The notes: generated from the letters alone by a model not told the origin. Counted from the stretch's first letter, positions 23,481 to 34,575 are shown. The stretch: 64,000 nt of DNA from Reticulitermes speratus (GCA_021186555.1 JAJKFL010000003.1:32910908-32974907), one strand, 5' to 3'. Numbers and translations: made by a program.

Positions 23481-24022
23481 TAAATCATAACAATTCAAAA
23501 AATAAGAGGGAAAAGTTTCGGTGCTAATGAAAGCGAGTGATGATGATGGGATGTGACACAGAGTCCGAAGTCAGGCACAAGGAGAATAATTAAGATTTTT
23601 GGGATTATTGAAAGGAAAACACAAACCTGTAATTATTACTGAAGTAAGGATTGTTTATCGAAAAATTATATATCAATCTAATAATCGCAGAACGAAATAT
23701 GACTCTTATGTGCTAAAATATGTTAGTCTACGTTCTCCACGGCTTCCTTATTTCCACACTCAAATTGGAAAAAACTGTTGAATATAGAAAGGTTAACAGT
23801 TGTTTACTATTACGTAACATTCAGGTATGACAAGCGTTGCTTTCGAAGTCTTCTCCGTCAACCTTGTGTTTAAAATGTGGTAAATTAAGTAAAGCGTAAA
23901 ATTTAAGGATGATAACGTCTTTTTGTTTTGTACTTGATATTATACATATTCCGTGCTGTTGTTATGCACATATAAGTTTATTTATACCAAGTACTGTACA
24001 CCAACTACATGTGTTCAATCTA
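23481..24022. other. Unassigned AT-rich DNA
   Basis: A 60-codon frame at 23599-23781 has no supporting features. Nothing else is seen. Confidence 0.5.
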
Positions 24023-24072
24023 TATACTCCTACATGTTTCGGCTGACATTCTCAACCATCATCAGGAAGTAC
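24023..24072 (-). ncRNA. Predicted type I hammerhead ribozyme, minus strand
   Basis: Read on the minus strand: helix I 5' strand UACUUC (from 24071 down to 24066), box CUGAUGA (24065 to 24059), the extra U (24058), helix II GGUUGA/UCAGCC with loop GAAUG (24057 to 24041), GAAA (24040 to 24037), helix III ACAUGU, cleavage triplet GUA (A at 24031), and helix I 3' strand GGAGUA (24030 to 24025). Helix I pairs six positions, one a U-G wobble, and can extend by one more. ACAUGU is self-complementary with only two loop bases, so helix III probably forms in a dimer. All conserved core residues are present. It is a single copy, not a pair. Activity is inferred from structure only. Confidence 0.6.
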
Positions 24073-25385
24073 TCTTCTATAGACGCAACATGTAAGCAAA
24101 TACTGGCGACAGTGTAAGGTCTACAACTCTTGTCATGAAAAATTAAATCCATCATAATACTTGGAGGGTTTGGAAAATAAGCTTTGAATATTTCTTACAT
24201 ATCTTAATACAATTTTTTCAACGGCACTACAAATTCCAGCGAGCTCAGATTTAAAACTTTAACGTGTCCGTACAATAATCCACAGGATTCTTTCCAACTA
24301 TTTACTCAAAAGCATTTTCTCTGCGTTGGAGGGAGGAAAGAAGTAAAGAGGTACGCCAACTTTTATCTCTCAGCACCTCTGTTTTTCATTTCTCTGCAGT
24401 GAAAGCTGGAGGGCAGGAAGGGGCTGTGTGTTAAGCTAACTTACAAACTTTATACTCACTTCACATACAAACATTCAGCGGGCAGTTTCAGCGGCACAGT
24501 TTGCTATTAGCTCAGAGACGCCGACATCCTTTATGAGACGCGCCTGGCTCCGTCCCGACTGTATACAAAAGCTGCAAGTTGAGATGAGGACACAGTAATG
24601 TTTATTTGCGTTACACTTGCTGTAAATACGACACTGCACACGTATCACTGTCGCTACGATAAAATATATCTAATGTACAACCCTGGCGGAGTAGTTTACT
24701 TAAGGCTGTGCCACATGCTGTACACAAAACAATCAAGAAATTCCAGTGAAATCGGTTGTATGTTTGGCTGATTCTTCGTGTGAACAGCTTCATTGAGTGA
24801 CAATTGTTTAATATTACACAAGGATGATCCTCGTGAGGTCGGAGAAAAATACGTAAGATTCTGAATAAAATTATGGATTTGTGTTTTTTGCTTATATTTA
24901 TATGGACTTATGTATGATTAAATGAAAGGACGCTAGGCTTACTATTGTCACAATTTTGTTATAAAAGAAATTAAGGCATGGTCTTATTCCTATAATGAAT
25001 CTACTTAAAATGCCTGTATATTCGCTACATGTGTTATATACACAAGCACAGTTATACATATGTAAGATTATGTATGTGTGTCTCTAGAAAATACAAGACT
25101 TGAATGCAGCACATGAAATAGAGGTGCACCCTTCAGTTTCATAAATTATTTAACATTTCTTATTTACAATAACTGTTTAGAAATAAAATAATTCTGTGAA
25201 ATAAAATTTATTTATATATCTAACCCCACAACTAGCATTAGCCTATGTAGCTATCATTACTATTGGCTGTAACAAAATCTTCACTTCTTGAAAATTCTTA
25301 GCAAAGTGATTTTTCAAAAAAAGCAGGTACCTGATGAAAGCCCATTATAACGTAAAATAAAAGGCTTTTGTACTCCCTATTTCCA
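24073..25385. other. Mostly AT-rich DNA with a higher-GC patch
   Basis: The patch at about 24470-24580 is richer in GC and CpG (GAGACGCCGACATCC, GACGCGCCTGGCTCCGTCCC). It could be regulatory or exonic, but no open frame with splice sites supports that. The rest is featureless. Confidence 0.35.
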
Positions 25386-25685
25386 TAGCGTGGTCGGTAT
25401 AGCCACTCGCTACGAGCTGGACGGTCCGGGGATCAAATCCCGGGGGGGACGAGATTGTCAGCACCGGCCCAGACCAGCCCTGGGGCCTATTCAGCCTCCT
25501 GTACAATGGGTACCAGGTCATTCCCGGGGGTAAAGCGGCCGAGGTGTGGCCTTGGCCACCCACCCCCACCCCCCATTTAGCGCCGAGGTTAAAGAAAGAG
25601 TAGAGCTATACCTCTACTCCCCCTCTGGGCCTTCATGGCCTGTTCTAGGGAGAAATTTACCTGTACTGCCTGTACACATCAAGGT
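25386..25685 (+). mobile_element. SINE copy, tRNA-derived, family with ACCT tail
   Basis: The head TAGCGTGGTCGGTATAG fits an A box and GGGGATCAAATCCCGG a B box. Then come GACGAGATTGTCAGC, TTCAGCCTCCTGTACAATGG and the core CATTCCCGGGGGTAAAGCGGCCG. Next are ACCCACCCCC..TTAGCGCCGAGGTTAAAG, TAGAGCTATACCTCTACTCC and a 3' end of ACCTGTACTGCC type. The central core is shared with the 15319 family, while head and tail differ. Imperfect TTGTACTCCCT/CTGTACTGCCT repeats near both ends may be a decayed duplication. Confidence 0.82.
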
Positions 25686-26124
25686 GACGGGTAATGTTTA
25701 TACAGTTAAATATGGCGATCTTACCTAAGCATTTTATAGGGTACCCTCTTAATATGAACAACTGGAATTCGTACGACTTAATAAGACTGGAATAACCACG
25801 CGTTAGTACACCTATCAAACGTATAAAAAAGAAATTAAAATTCTTGAGATAAATATTTGGTTCCACTTGTTATTCAATAAAAATCACGCTTGTCATAAAT
25901 TCTGTTCTTCTTTGGAATAAGCACTAGTGGGCCGCCCATGTTAAAACTATAAACATGTTAAATGCCAACGGGAGTCTCTTCATAATCACGCAAAACATCT
26001 CCTACGTCACAAGGTGTATACAAAAATCATCAAAGATTCCGTCAGGTATTCATGAACAACCTGCACAGCTGAAATCCTTATATATGTATTTATTCCCCCT
26101 TTTTTGTTTCATTGCCATTTCTTC
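25686..26124. other. Unassigned DNA
   Basis: Nothing recognised beyond short frames. Confidence 0.5.
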
Positions 26125-26240
26125 TTTAGACGCTTTCCCATATCATTGCGAAAAGCGACTATTAGTTCGTCGTGTCTGTTCGTCTGTCTGTCTCTCCACA
26201 TTCAACATGTCGACTCCCATTGGACGGATAAAGTAAAAGC
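26125..26240. repeat. Dispersed repeat with GCGAAAAGCGA and CTGTC runs
   Basis: ATTGCGAAAAGCGACTATTAG (about 26135) is followed by a TGTCTGTTCGTCTGTCTGTC run. The same order recurs at about 49795 (ATTGCGAAAATCGAGTATTAG, then TGTCTGTCCATCCGTCAG) and at about 59868. Two or three further members keep only the CCGTC part. The element has no coding capacity that I can see, and its ends are unclear. Confidence 0.6.
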
Positions 26241-26516
26241 TCCCCGACATTGCTTTAAGTTAATCTAAAGGTTATGTGAAGAACAGCCAGGTTCGCGTTG
26301 GCACACACTGGGCACTGTACACTACAAAGAGCTTCTCTTTTCGCTTCATTAATGCTGTGCGATATAACACATTTTAATCAAGTAAAAATTATACTCTGAT
26401 GCTTTTACGCAATACATCCATTTACGTATTACGAACGTAACATCTGACTTCTTCAAATATCTAATTACGCCCAATAATAAAATTAAACATTTAGTGACAA
26501 TACTGCATCTTACCAG
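26241..26516. other. Unassigned DNA
   Basis: Nothing recognised. Confidence 0.5.
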
Positions 26517-26555
26517 ACACACACACACACATATGTATATATATATATATATATT
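26517..26555. repeat. (AC)n(TA)n microsatellite
   Basis: A short AC run passes into a TA run, about 39 bp in all. Confidence 0.95.
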
Positions 26556-26849
26556 ATAACGTAAGTTGGCGCCTAATAATTGTGGATCCTCAATAAGAAA
26601 CAATATATGCTATGCACATATTCACTGACTGAGTTCAAAGCAGCAACATATTTTAACAACACTTTTAACAATACATGGTCTGGCATGACGTTGTTTTTGA
26701 CATGTATTTTAGCCATGCTTTTGTATTCTTTCAAATTACATACTAATATGTAAAATGTACACTTTAATATATAAAATGTATTATTATAAACACTGATATA
26801 CTGCCCTTATATTACCATGCACAGTATAAAGTCATTGATACTTCCCGTT
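26556..26849. other. Unassigned AT-rich DNA
   Basis: Nothing recognised. Confidence 0.5.
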
Positions 26850-26905
26850 GCACAGTACCGAATTTCTTGATCATGGTCTGAGTGGCCGAAACGTTTGCGA
26901 GATAT
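26850..26905 (+). repeat. Decayed hammerhead-like motif
   Basis: TTGATCATGGTC, a short loop TGAG, then TGGCCGAAACGTTTGC. It keeps the T-GG hairpin, GAAAC and spacing, but the CUGANGA box is broken (TTGATCA). It closely resembles the 941 copy in its hairpin (GAGTGGCCGAAAC). Confidence 0.45.
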
Positions 26906-27540
26906 CTTGAAATATAGTTGGGTATTCCCTAGAGTAGGGAAAATAGTTGGTTTCTAATTTTCATGTTTAGGCAATATATGGGCTTTATTTGAAATTTATG
27001 ATTGTCCCGTCTACATACTGACTGACTACAAAGTCTGGGTTGCTATGTCCTATAGGCCCTAATTGCCATGTAGGGCCTATAAAATTTAGATTGTTATATG
27101 ATATGATAAATTAAGGTTGTCATAGCATATCGGTAAATATATGCATCTTTTGGAATAGGAAGCCTTGTCGATGTGTAAATAATTTCCTCTTGTCGGAGGA
27201 GATTCGTGCTTCAGCTTCAGTCGACAAAGAATTCCTGCCTCCGTCTTCAGGACATAGGCAATCCAAGGTATGTCTTTTTAAAAAACTTGGAAACTGAAGA
27301 TATGTCAAGAAAGTTGCATGGAAATTTGGTGAATTATCATCAGTCTACAGGGACCCACATCACAAAAACTCGACTACTCATGCTAGAAACTAGGCAACTA
27401 GGATATTAATAATTATTCACGTATTTTCTTTTTAATGATACTAATAGGTAAATTTATCAGGTAACACGCCGTGAAGGAATTAGGATGGGTAGAAGTGTAA
27501 CTCCAGTTACTCTTAAAATCTGCACCACATGGAGATTAGT
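26906..27540. other. Unassigned DNA
   Basis: A 67-codon plus frame at 27206-27409 and a minus frame at 27120-27308 overlap. Neither has supporting signals. Confidence 0.4.
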
Positions 27541-27690
27541 GGTCAGCTACACCCCCCTTCCCTCGCCCGCCTCTTTGCCTCGTGAAAGGATCTTCCTATA
27601 CCCCTATCGAATAAGAGAAGTAGGCTTCCTGAGCCGGTCTGGAATCTGTGGTTTATCCTGGTCCTGCCTTTTTTATTTCTGATTCTTCTC
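27541..27690 (-). mobile_element. Old SINE body, minus strand
   Basis: On the minus strand GACCAGGATAAACC, CAGACCGGCTCAGGAAGCC, AGGAAGATCCTTTCACGAGG and GTAGCTGACCACTAATCTCC follow the order of the SINE body at 28770-28925 (read on minus), with many changes. Head and tail are not clear. Confidence 0.45.
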
Positions 27691-28285
27691 AAAGTACATA
27701 TTATAGAGTCAAAAGTACTTACTGTGTAGAAACTTATTTTCTTGATCGATGTCGTCAAAAACACAAGCAGAAAGAAGTAACTCTGTATATTTTATAACGA
27801 AAAATTTTTTCATAAAGCAGTCAAGTATATAATTTGGCTATTAATTATTCTTAATTATTATAATGAAACATATTTTAAAACCATGGTCTTGCATGTAATA
27901 ACCAGAATTAGAAATGTTAAAAGAGTTCAGAAAAACTTTATAGGGGAATTTAAAAGAAGTTTTTAGCAAAGTTTCCCGGAGGAATAATAAAGAGTCTCAG
28001 GGAAGAGGTGGAGATTGAAATGGGATTGGCGAGTTCTACAAAATTTTAAATCATAAAAAGGGGTAGACAGAATGAAAGAAGAAAAAAAGAAAGAGGAAGG
28101 TAATAAAAGTGACACAGGAGTAAAGAAAATTTGCGAAAGAATTGCTAGACAGGATCTTGGCGACAAAGTTGCAGTTTGCACATTCTCGGGAATGCAAGAG
28201 GTGGGGGGGGGGAGAGAAGAGGCTTATTTTCCTCCACTCTCATCACTTTGATGCAGTCAACAAGCCTTATTCAATTTGCACACTA
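27691..28285. other. Purine-rich DNA with a G-homopolymer
   Basis: A purine-rich stretch (about 28060-28130) and a run of G at 28202-28212 are the only notable things. Confidence 0.5.
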
Positions 28286-28460
28286 AAACATCCAGACAGC
28301 CCGGGCAGGCCTCAACGTCCTGTATTGTTGTCACCGAGAATTTTTTCCACGGCATTGAAAGACAGGGGTGTGGAGCTGACAACTCACTTCCATCCAGTGC
28401 CAAGGTTAACAATAATTACAGCTTTCCATATGCCCTCTTCTTCTGCATAGGAAAAATTTC
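28286..28460 (+). mobile_element. Old SINE body, plus strand
   Basis: GGTGTGGAGCTGACAACTCAC near 28368 followed by TCCAGTGCCAAGGTTAACAA matches the GGCC..ACCCAC..TTAGCGCCGAGGTTAAAG section of the SINE at 25386. The upstream CCAGACAGCCCGGGCAGGCC fits the preceding linker. It is a decayed copy, probably incomplete at both ends. Confidence 0.5.
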
Positions 28461-28611
28461 ATGTTCAAGTTTTTCTGCAATTGGAATAAAAGTTTTTATG
28501 TAATCTCGTCGTTCTTTTTCAAAATGTCGCCATTTTTTTTTTGTTAACTAGAACCAAATGTACAAATACCTTTATTTCACGAGCTACCGTACATACAATT
28601 TGATATTCAAA

Positions 28612-28746
28612 ATGTCTGCCAAGCAAATAACTATATTAACAATATTCGGCATATTAGTATCAGTCACACTGAGTCTGAATTGTATGAGCGAGGAAGAAAA
28701 TTTAGTTTCCATTACGCACGTCATGAAGGCGTGTGGGGAGACCTGA
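28612..28746 (+). CDS. Candidate secreted-protein exon, OBP-like start
   Basis: A Met in good context (CAAAATGTC at 28612) begins 44 codons: MSAKQ, then a hydrophobic signal segment ITILTIFGILVSVTLSLNC, then MSEEENLVSITHVMKACGET and a stop at 28744. The signal peptide is convincing by eye. The acidic start followed by a helix-like stretch and a Cys in a K-A-C-G-E setting recalls the first Cys region of insect odorant-binding proteins, which are secreted carriers in antennal fluid. Only this exon is visible. The best donor (GC|GTGTGG near 28734) is weak, and the frame runs into a stop just before a SINE insertion. It could be a first exon, a dead gene or chance. An in-frame upstream ATG at 28558 is less likely because it would bury the signal peptide. 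Confidence 0.3.
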   Translation: MSAKQITILTIFGILVSVTLSLNCMSEEENLVSITHVMKACGET

Positions 28747-28769
28747 GTTACAGCTCAGCACATTTTTAA

Positions 28770-28925
28770 ATTTGGCATTCGATGGAGGTCAGTAGTTAGC
28801 CTCACGCCACGGCCGCCTTACCCACGGGGAAAGGGCACCTCTTACCAATTAAATAGGAGGCTGGGTGGGCTGCAGATTATGTCTGGGCCCTTGGGAGAAC
28901 ATGAAATACCTCTTGTCCCTGCCTC
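28770..28925 (-). mobile_element. SINE body, minus strand
   Basis: The minus strand gives GGGACAAGAGG, CAGCCCACCCAGCCTCC, GGTGCCCTTTCCCCGTGGG, TAAGGCGGCCGTGGCGTGAGG and GACCTCCATCGAATGCC. This is the body of the 25386/56735 family, lacking the last part of the tail. It begins about 25 bp after the candidate exon at 28612-28746. Confidence 0.7.
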
Positions 28926-29089
28926 ATTCGAAAAGTGTATTGTGGGGCCCGTAGACTAATTATGGAGGAACGTGAGTTCAAATCTGGGATGTGATATCGT
29001 CCAAATGAAATTTGATCCCCCTAGAAACGTAGATATTTTAAATAAGAATCGGCCACGACAACTTCACTTTGAATCTTACAAGATAATTT
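28926..29089. other. tRNA-like head or second repeat, uncertain
   Basis: GAGTTCAAATCTGGG at about 28974 resembles a B box on the plus strand, opposite to the SINE body on its left. ATCGGCCACGACAACTTCAC near 29049 resembles the AGGCCACGACC repeat of 22.7 kb. It may be a piece of that second family abutting the SINE. Confidence 0.35.
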
Positions 29090-29372
29090 ATTTGTCACCA
29101 TAAACACAACTATTTATTATGCTTTATCAAGTGAGTTACACTTCTAATTTTTCGACCACTAAGTGGTCATCTTGAGGCCATCAAAGTACATACAGATAAA
29201 ATTATGATTGCTAGTTCAATTTTGTATGATTAGATTGAGATCTCAGACATGAAATTGCAAATTAATTTTTATCTTAGTGACTTGAAGATGACCACTTGGT
29301 GGTCGAAATATGTAGCCTTGTAACGCGTCTGATAAACGTAATAAATAGTTGTGTTGGTGGTTAATAACTAAC
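29090..29372. repeat. Inverted pair of hammerhead-like repeats
   Basis: The left arm (29178 down to about 29092, minus strand) and right arm (about 29279-29370, plus strand) align at roughly 80 percent. Both run AAGATGACCACTT(A/G)GTGGTCGAAA, then a middle section, then TAATAAATAGTTGTGTT. The spacer is about 100 bp. Helix II (GACCAC/GTGGTC) is intact in both. The CUGANGA box is damaged in each (CTCAAGA left, TTGAAGA right). Helix I does not form. The arms diverged long ago compared with the 12.4-kb pair. Confidence 0.7.
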
Positions 29373-31257
29373 TGCTTTGTATTATGTAACACAACGGGTT
29401 GTCCAAGTTATACTTTGAATATTTTAATTCTCGTCATTCATGGATAAAAATACACTTAATTCATGATTCAGGTTCTGCATTAGAAAATCATACACATATA
29501 TAAAATAACATTATCGATGCTTCTCTTTCATACGCATGTCTGTTCGTCTGCAGGTAACGGGGAAGGAGGACATAGAAAAGATTTACTTGTTATAAGCGGA
29601 TAAAATTAATTTGTTCATAATTTTTAGTAACATTGGCTTTTCTTAAGTTAAACTAAGCCAAAAATAATTTATCGCTGCCATCCACATCAGGAAACCCTAG
29701 CTTAGGGCAAATGAAGTAGTTTTAATTAATTTAATTTGTTCAGAATTAAAAAATTATTTGAAACCTTAAATTTGCATTAATATTACCACCATAAGATTTT
29801 ACTTCATTATAATTGTCCCTTTAAAAGTATTCTCAAATTTCGAGTAGTCGCATGCGGTGTGTGTCATATGTTTAATCTTTAGTGTTTTAAAGTGGTGGGC
29901 TGGTGCATAGTAAAGTAGTAATTGGTTCCTAGGCTCGTGTCTTTTGCCTGCAACGCGCATTCCTTATCACATATTCTTCTGAATCTATTAGATGCATAAA
30001 CGTTTGAAAATATTCTTGCAGATATATATGTCGTTATATTATTTTTTAAATTTTAAGATTTATGTGTTACATGTATATTCCAGTATAACTTAATCTTGAA
30101 TGTCCGTGTGCTCGTGACACGAAGACACAATTATGAAAGAAGGTCTAAAATTTCTGTGTTGATGGCAGATAACTCTGTCCGATGTTTAAAGATTGTATAA
30201 GGAAAATAATCATCATTTTGGAACATTTTATATGAAGCAAGTTAATAGATATGAATAACTCATATGGATTTTTTTTACGGCGGGGAGAATGTTCTTTGTT
30301 GTTATGAACATGTAAAAGGGAAAGACAAAGAAACACGAGACTTTTACAAAATGCTATAGAGGTCACTCAAAGATCATTGTCAACAATGCGGAACGCAGTG
30401 TCATAATCTTCAGTTTCCCATGACAGTAATTTCTCAACACTGGTGCACAGCACTCGCTCAACTGTGTGTGAGCGCTCGTGTGTGTTCGTGCATGTGGTTA
30501 TAAATGCACTAAAAAGACCTCCAAGGAGCATAAGCCCTTCTATTTACATTAAATGAGCGAGAAACTTTTTGTATCTCTTATTTTTCTTTTACACCACCTT
30601 TTGTCGATTGAAAATCATGTCGGCACGTCTTTTCTTTGAAGTATAAAATAAACGTTCATATAGCTATCCCTGCTACTTTAGAATGCAACATTACGTAGCT
30701 TTGGTATTAATAGACACAAATTGGAAAAGAACAAGAGACATCCCTGTAACTTTTTCGAAGTTTATTGCCTAATTCTATATGTTGAATATGTGGTTTGTGT
30801 TAATAAAACCTTATTTTCTTAACATTTGAAATATATAACAGCTGTGGTGTAATATTGTAAAACTTGGAGTGTGGTCGTAAGATTTTAAAAATACCGTATC
30901 TCAAAGGTCCTGCGAGGGCAGATGAAATATGTGTTCACTTCACAGTGTGGATCGAAGGTCATTAGAGATGAATTCTCACAACTCTGTCACTGTACGTGCA
31001 GCACAAGAACTGCAGAAATTCCATGACTTTGAATTGTTAGACCATTCTCTAAGAAACGATATTTTTACTTTTTAGTAAATTTGTTTAATACACTGTAAAA
31101 AATGAAAATTGCTACAGACAAGGTATAGAAAAATTGGTTGCTTTCAAGCTATTGTCCTAATATATTTCCTGTAGTCTATTTCGGAGCAGTGATTTAGAAG
31201 TGGGAATTTCTTCCAGTGGAAAGGCCTAACAATTTAACAAGTGAAGTAGATTTAGAC
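29373..31257. other. AT-rich DNA, nothing recognised
   Basis: No supported feature. CATGTCTGTTCGTCTGCAGG near 29537 may be a stub of the CTGTC dispersed repeat. Confidence 0.45.
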
Positions 31258-31395
31258 TGTTGTTATCGCTGTTGTCACTATTGTTATTAGTTATTATTGT
31301 TGTTATTAGCAACAACGCATTATCAATACGACTAGTGTTGCTACTACTACTACTACTACTACTATTACTACTACTACTACGAGAATTATTGCTAC
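31258..31395. repeat. Trinucleotide repeat region (GTT/ATT and TAC)
   Basis: Imperfect TTG/TTA triplets (31258-31315) are followed by a cleaner CTA/TAC array (about 31340-31380). The Ser/Asn-rich minus-strand frame across it is an artefact. Confidence 0.9.
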
Positions 31396-32509
31396 TAAGA
31401 GGAGTAGAAATTCTTGCGTAACACCATGGATTAGGCTCTCTTAAGAACACATGGCCATAGGACTACTTCTCTTGCCTCTAATCTGAAGTAAATAAATGCA
31501 ATCCACACCCACATCCTATTTGCTGAAAATTTGTTTAATAACGTCCTCATATTTAAGGCTGGACGTCTTCATGTCAATATTAATGACCAAAATGCTTATG
31601 TATTTCTGATCTGACTCATGCGTGCCGCATTGTAAACGGTCTCGACGTTTTAATTTTTTCTTCACATAACGTTGGCGAATATTCAATATTATGAAACTCA
31701 TCTTCATGCAGTTTACCCCAACTTCGCATTCCTTCTCCTTTAAATCCATACATTCTCTTCTAAAACAGCCTCAGTTTCCGGGAGTCTCTTAGTGCGAGAC
31801 AGCAAGACTCACGTGTTAAAAACCGCAGGTAAAATAACAGTTCAACTACATTTAATTAATTTATTTTTCTTTAAGTTTCTTTCAAATTTTACCTGTTTAG
31901 ATAGCAGGTGGGAAGGCAAAAGATTCCGAGCTGAACGTTTGCAGGTATTCTCTGAATTTAATCTGTTTATAACTTTTTCAAAAATGCGTATCTGATTTAT
32001 TAACATTCTTTCCTATCATACGTATTTGAAATCTCCCATATTTTAAAAAAATTCTATTTCTCTTGCTGGTATATTTATGTCCTTTATTGTGGTGACCCGA
32101 TATAAAGAAGTACTACTTTTACTTTTGTTTACTTATAGACTAACCGCACTACTAGCTTCTGACAGAGATTCTGTTTTCCTTTACTTTTTGGTACTTATTT
32201 TTTCAGCCATTCAAGTAACCTCGTCTGCATATTCTACAGGCTAATGCGCCCCAGTCGCTTCCAAACTGGTCTGTCTTTATTGAACTTTTATAAGAGTATA
32301 TCTTAAATGAATTACAACAAGATATTCTGTTTTTTTTTTTCAGAATATTATGAAACAGACAAACATTTACTTACATGGAATTTACTCCATATTTTATTTC
32401 AGCTTATTTTAATTAACATAACCAGTTTCATGCATATTGAGGCAAAACAGTCTAGTCAATAGGACAACTAGGCTACAACAGGCTGGACAATTGAAAAAAG
32501 TTAGTTCGT
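31396..32509. other. AT-rich DNA, nothing recognised
   Basis: A T-run at about 32330-32341. No gene supported. Confidence 0.5.
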
Positions 32510-32720
32510 TTCCCAGAAAAAGCAAGTGCTTGTTCTCTTATCGAGACTGTCCATACTATCTCAGTGTTTCTTCAACCCTCCTATTCCGTGAGTACTTGGA
32601 GCCCCTTCCTCCGGGGTAAAGCGTGAGGCTGACCACTTACCTCCTTCTAATTCCGACATTAAGAACGATCAGAACTAGGCCTCCAGGAAACCATATGCCT
32701 ACACATGGACGACTTTACCT
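32510..32720 (+). mobile_element. SINE copy, decayed, plus strand
   Basis: CAACCCTCCTATTCCGTGAG, then CTTCCTCCGGGGTAAAGCG near 32605, then TGAGGCTGACCACTTACC and TCCTTCTAATTCCGACATTAAG. This is the linker, core and 3' body of the SINE family in the right order. The tRNA head is not recognisable. Confidence 0.65.
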
Positions 32721-33499
32721 TACATTCATTGCTATTCTTGCCCCTACTTCAGGGATAAACTTTTAGACCTATAATACTTCTGGCTTAATTTAGACTTCCG
32801 AAAAGTAATGATTACCTGGTGTAACGCAAAATTTTGCTACCGTTTTTCTTCCAGTGCTTGAACCAGTAGGCTTTATCTAATTAGTATCACGTTCAAATCC
32901 ACCTTGATAGTCCCTCGCAGAGTTATGTAAGACTTAGAAAAGTGTAACACGACAGTGAATTCTAAGACCTCAAGTGTTGCTTTCTAACACTGCTCCTTCT
33001 GCTGTCTGTACAAGAGTGCCTGCACTAATGATTGCTTTGACAGCACAGGACCTATTTAATTGTCAAGAAATTCTGGAGTTCAGAAATGCTTCCAAACAAA
33101 ACAAATATTTTCGAATCCTCCTTTCCTTCATCTTTAGAATTATTTTAGTTGGGGATTATTGATTTCCTGCAATTACAATATCCGCTAGTGTTTTATGCAG
33201 ATGTTCATTTGCTATCGGACTCGCAAGTTTTTCCAGTCATCTGGAAGTATTAATTTAAATATGCACGAACACACATTAACACCCACATAAAGACAGAAGT
33301 TTAAAGAATAATAAAGTAAGGTATACCACACTCATTTTTAAGTTACAAATTTACTATTGACTTCTCGTAAAATGATACAGACAAGCAAAGATCTAAAATA
33401 GGTATAATAGATATAATATGAGGTATTGGAAAAGTTATAAACTTTGGTTTCTCTTTCGCAGAAAAAAAATGAAATTAATAAACAACTTTTCTGCGTTAG
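32721..33499. other. Unassigned DNA
   Basis: Short frames only, for example 32974-33162, with no support. Confidence 0.5.
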
Positions 33500-33780
33500 A
33501 GATAACGTAGTCTCTATAGCGACTAGATATGCGCTGGATTGTTCGGAGTTCGAATTCCGGTTGGAAGGCAAAATATTTTCTCTATTCCGCACTCTTCCAG
33601 ACTGAACGTGGGGCACAATCAGCTTGCTGTACCATGGGTGAACCTGCCAGGGCATGGGGTTAAAGACCTAACCGCATCTAACGTCGAGGCTAAGAATAAA
33701 TAGAGCTATCCTTCTACTCCCCATCTCTGCCTACATGGCATGTCGCGGAGTGACCTTTACCTTTACTTTTAACTTTATAT
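33500..33780 (+). mobile_element. SINE copy with head and pyrimidine-A tail
   Basis: The head TAGTCTCTATAGCGACTAG and B box GGAGTTCGAATTCCGG (about 33545) are followed by CAGCTTGCTGTACCATGGG and a decayed core CATGGGGTTAAAGACC. Then come AACGTCGAGGCTAAGAATAAA, TAGAGCTATCCTTCTACTCC, CCTACATGGCATG and a tail of GACCTTTACCTTTAC. It matches the 25386 copy from head to tail and shows the family's TTTACC-type 3' repeat best. Confidence 0.78.
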
Positions 33781-34354
33781 TTCTTCGTTTAATAAAGAGT
33801 GTTTTTTCTCCAGCGCCTTTTTAAATCTTCCCTTTCAAACTCAAAGTATAAAGTGTTAAGTACATTTTTACATTTATTTCACTTTAGCTTTTATAAGAGA
33901 AGTTTTCCCATTTCACGAAGTACCTTTTTTTACTTTTCTGACTGTGCTTGAGATATCGCCGTGTTTCAGGCCACGGACTTATCATTCAATTCCATCTTTT
34001 CACTGAAATCCAACGTGAAGGGGCAGTCTGAGTTACATGGACCGATATTAAACTGAACTGGGTCAATCCGCTGCACTAATCTACCAACAAGAGCAGAAAT
34101 GGGGAGGTGGGAAACTTTGCCAAAATGATCCCACACTATCGCGCATGCGTTATTACCAAAGCTTTACAATGAAAGCTGACGGATCTACCCACCCGACCAG
34201 AAATATTTCCTGCTATATATGAAACACACGTTTTATGGAGGCTACATTTTGTTGTTAAAATCCCAGTGTACCGACGTTTGCTGGAAATTTTGTAACATAA
34301 AATTTCTCGTACATAGGGAGTAAAGGCTGCCTTATATTTACGCGCTTATATTAC
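33781..34354. other. Unassigned DNA
   Basis: Nothing recognised. Confidence 0.5.
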
Positions 34355-34527
34355 AAATATACATACTTACTTACATACGTAAATACGTATGTATAGACAA
34401 ATATACGTACACACATACATGCGTACGTACATATATATACATATATACACATATATACATAATATACATACATACATATATACGTACATATATACATACA
34501 TACATTCATACATACATACATACATAT

Positions 34528-34558
<31 letters not shown>

Positions 34559-34575
34559 CATTTATACATACATAT
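34355..34575. repeat. (ATAC)n microsatellite, about 220 bp
   Basis: Imperfect ATAC/ATAT tetranucleotides with CGTA variants. The Tyr/Ile- and Tyr/Met/Cys-rich frames on both strands come from the repeat and are not genes. Confidence 0.95.

Noticed and set aside
25327..25360. CCTGATGAAAGCCC as a hammerhead box
   Set aside because: The box CTGATGA occurs, but no helix II, GAAAC or cleavage triplet follows in the right order.
31226..31450. Ser/Asn-rich open frame
   Set aside because: Product of the TAC/TTG triplet arrays.
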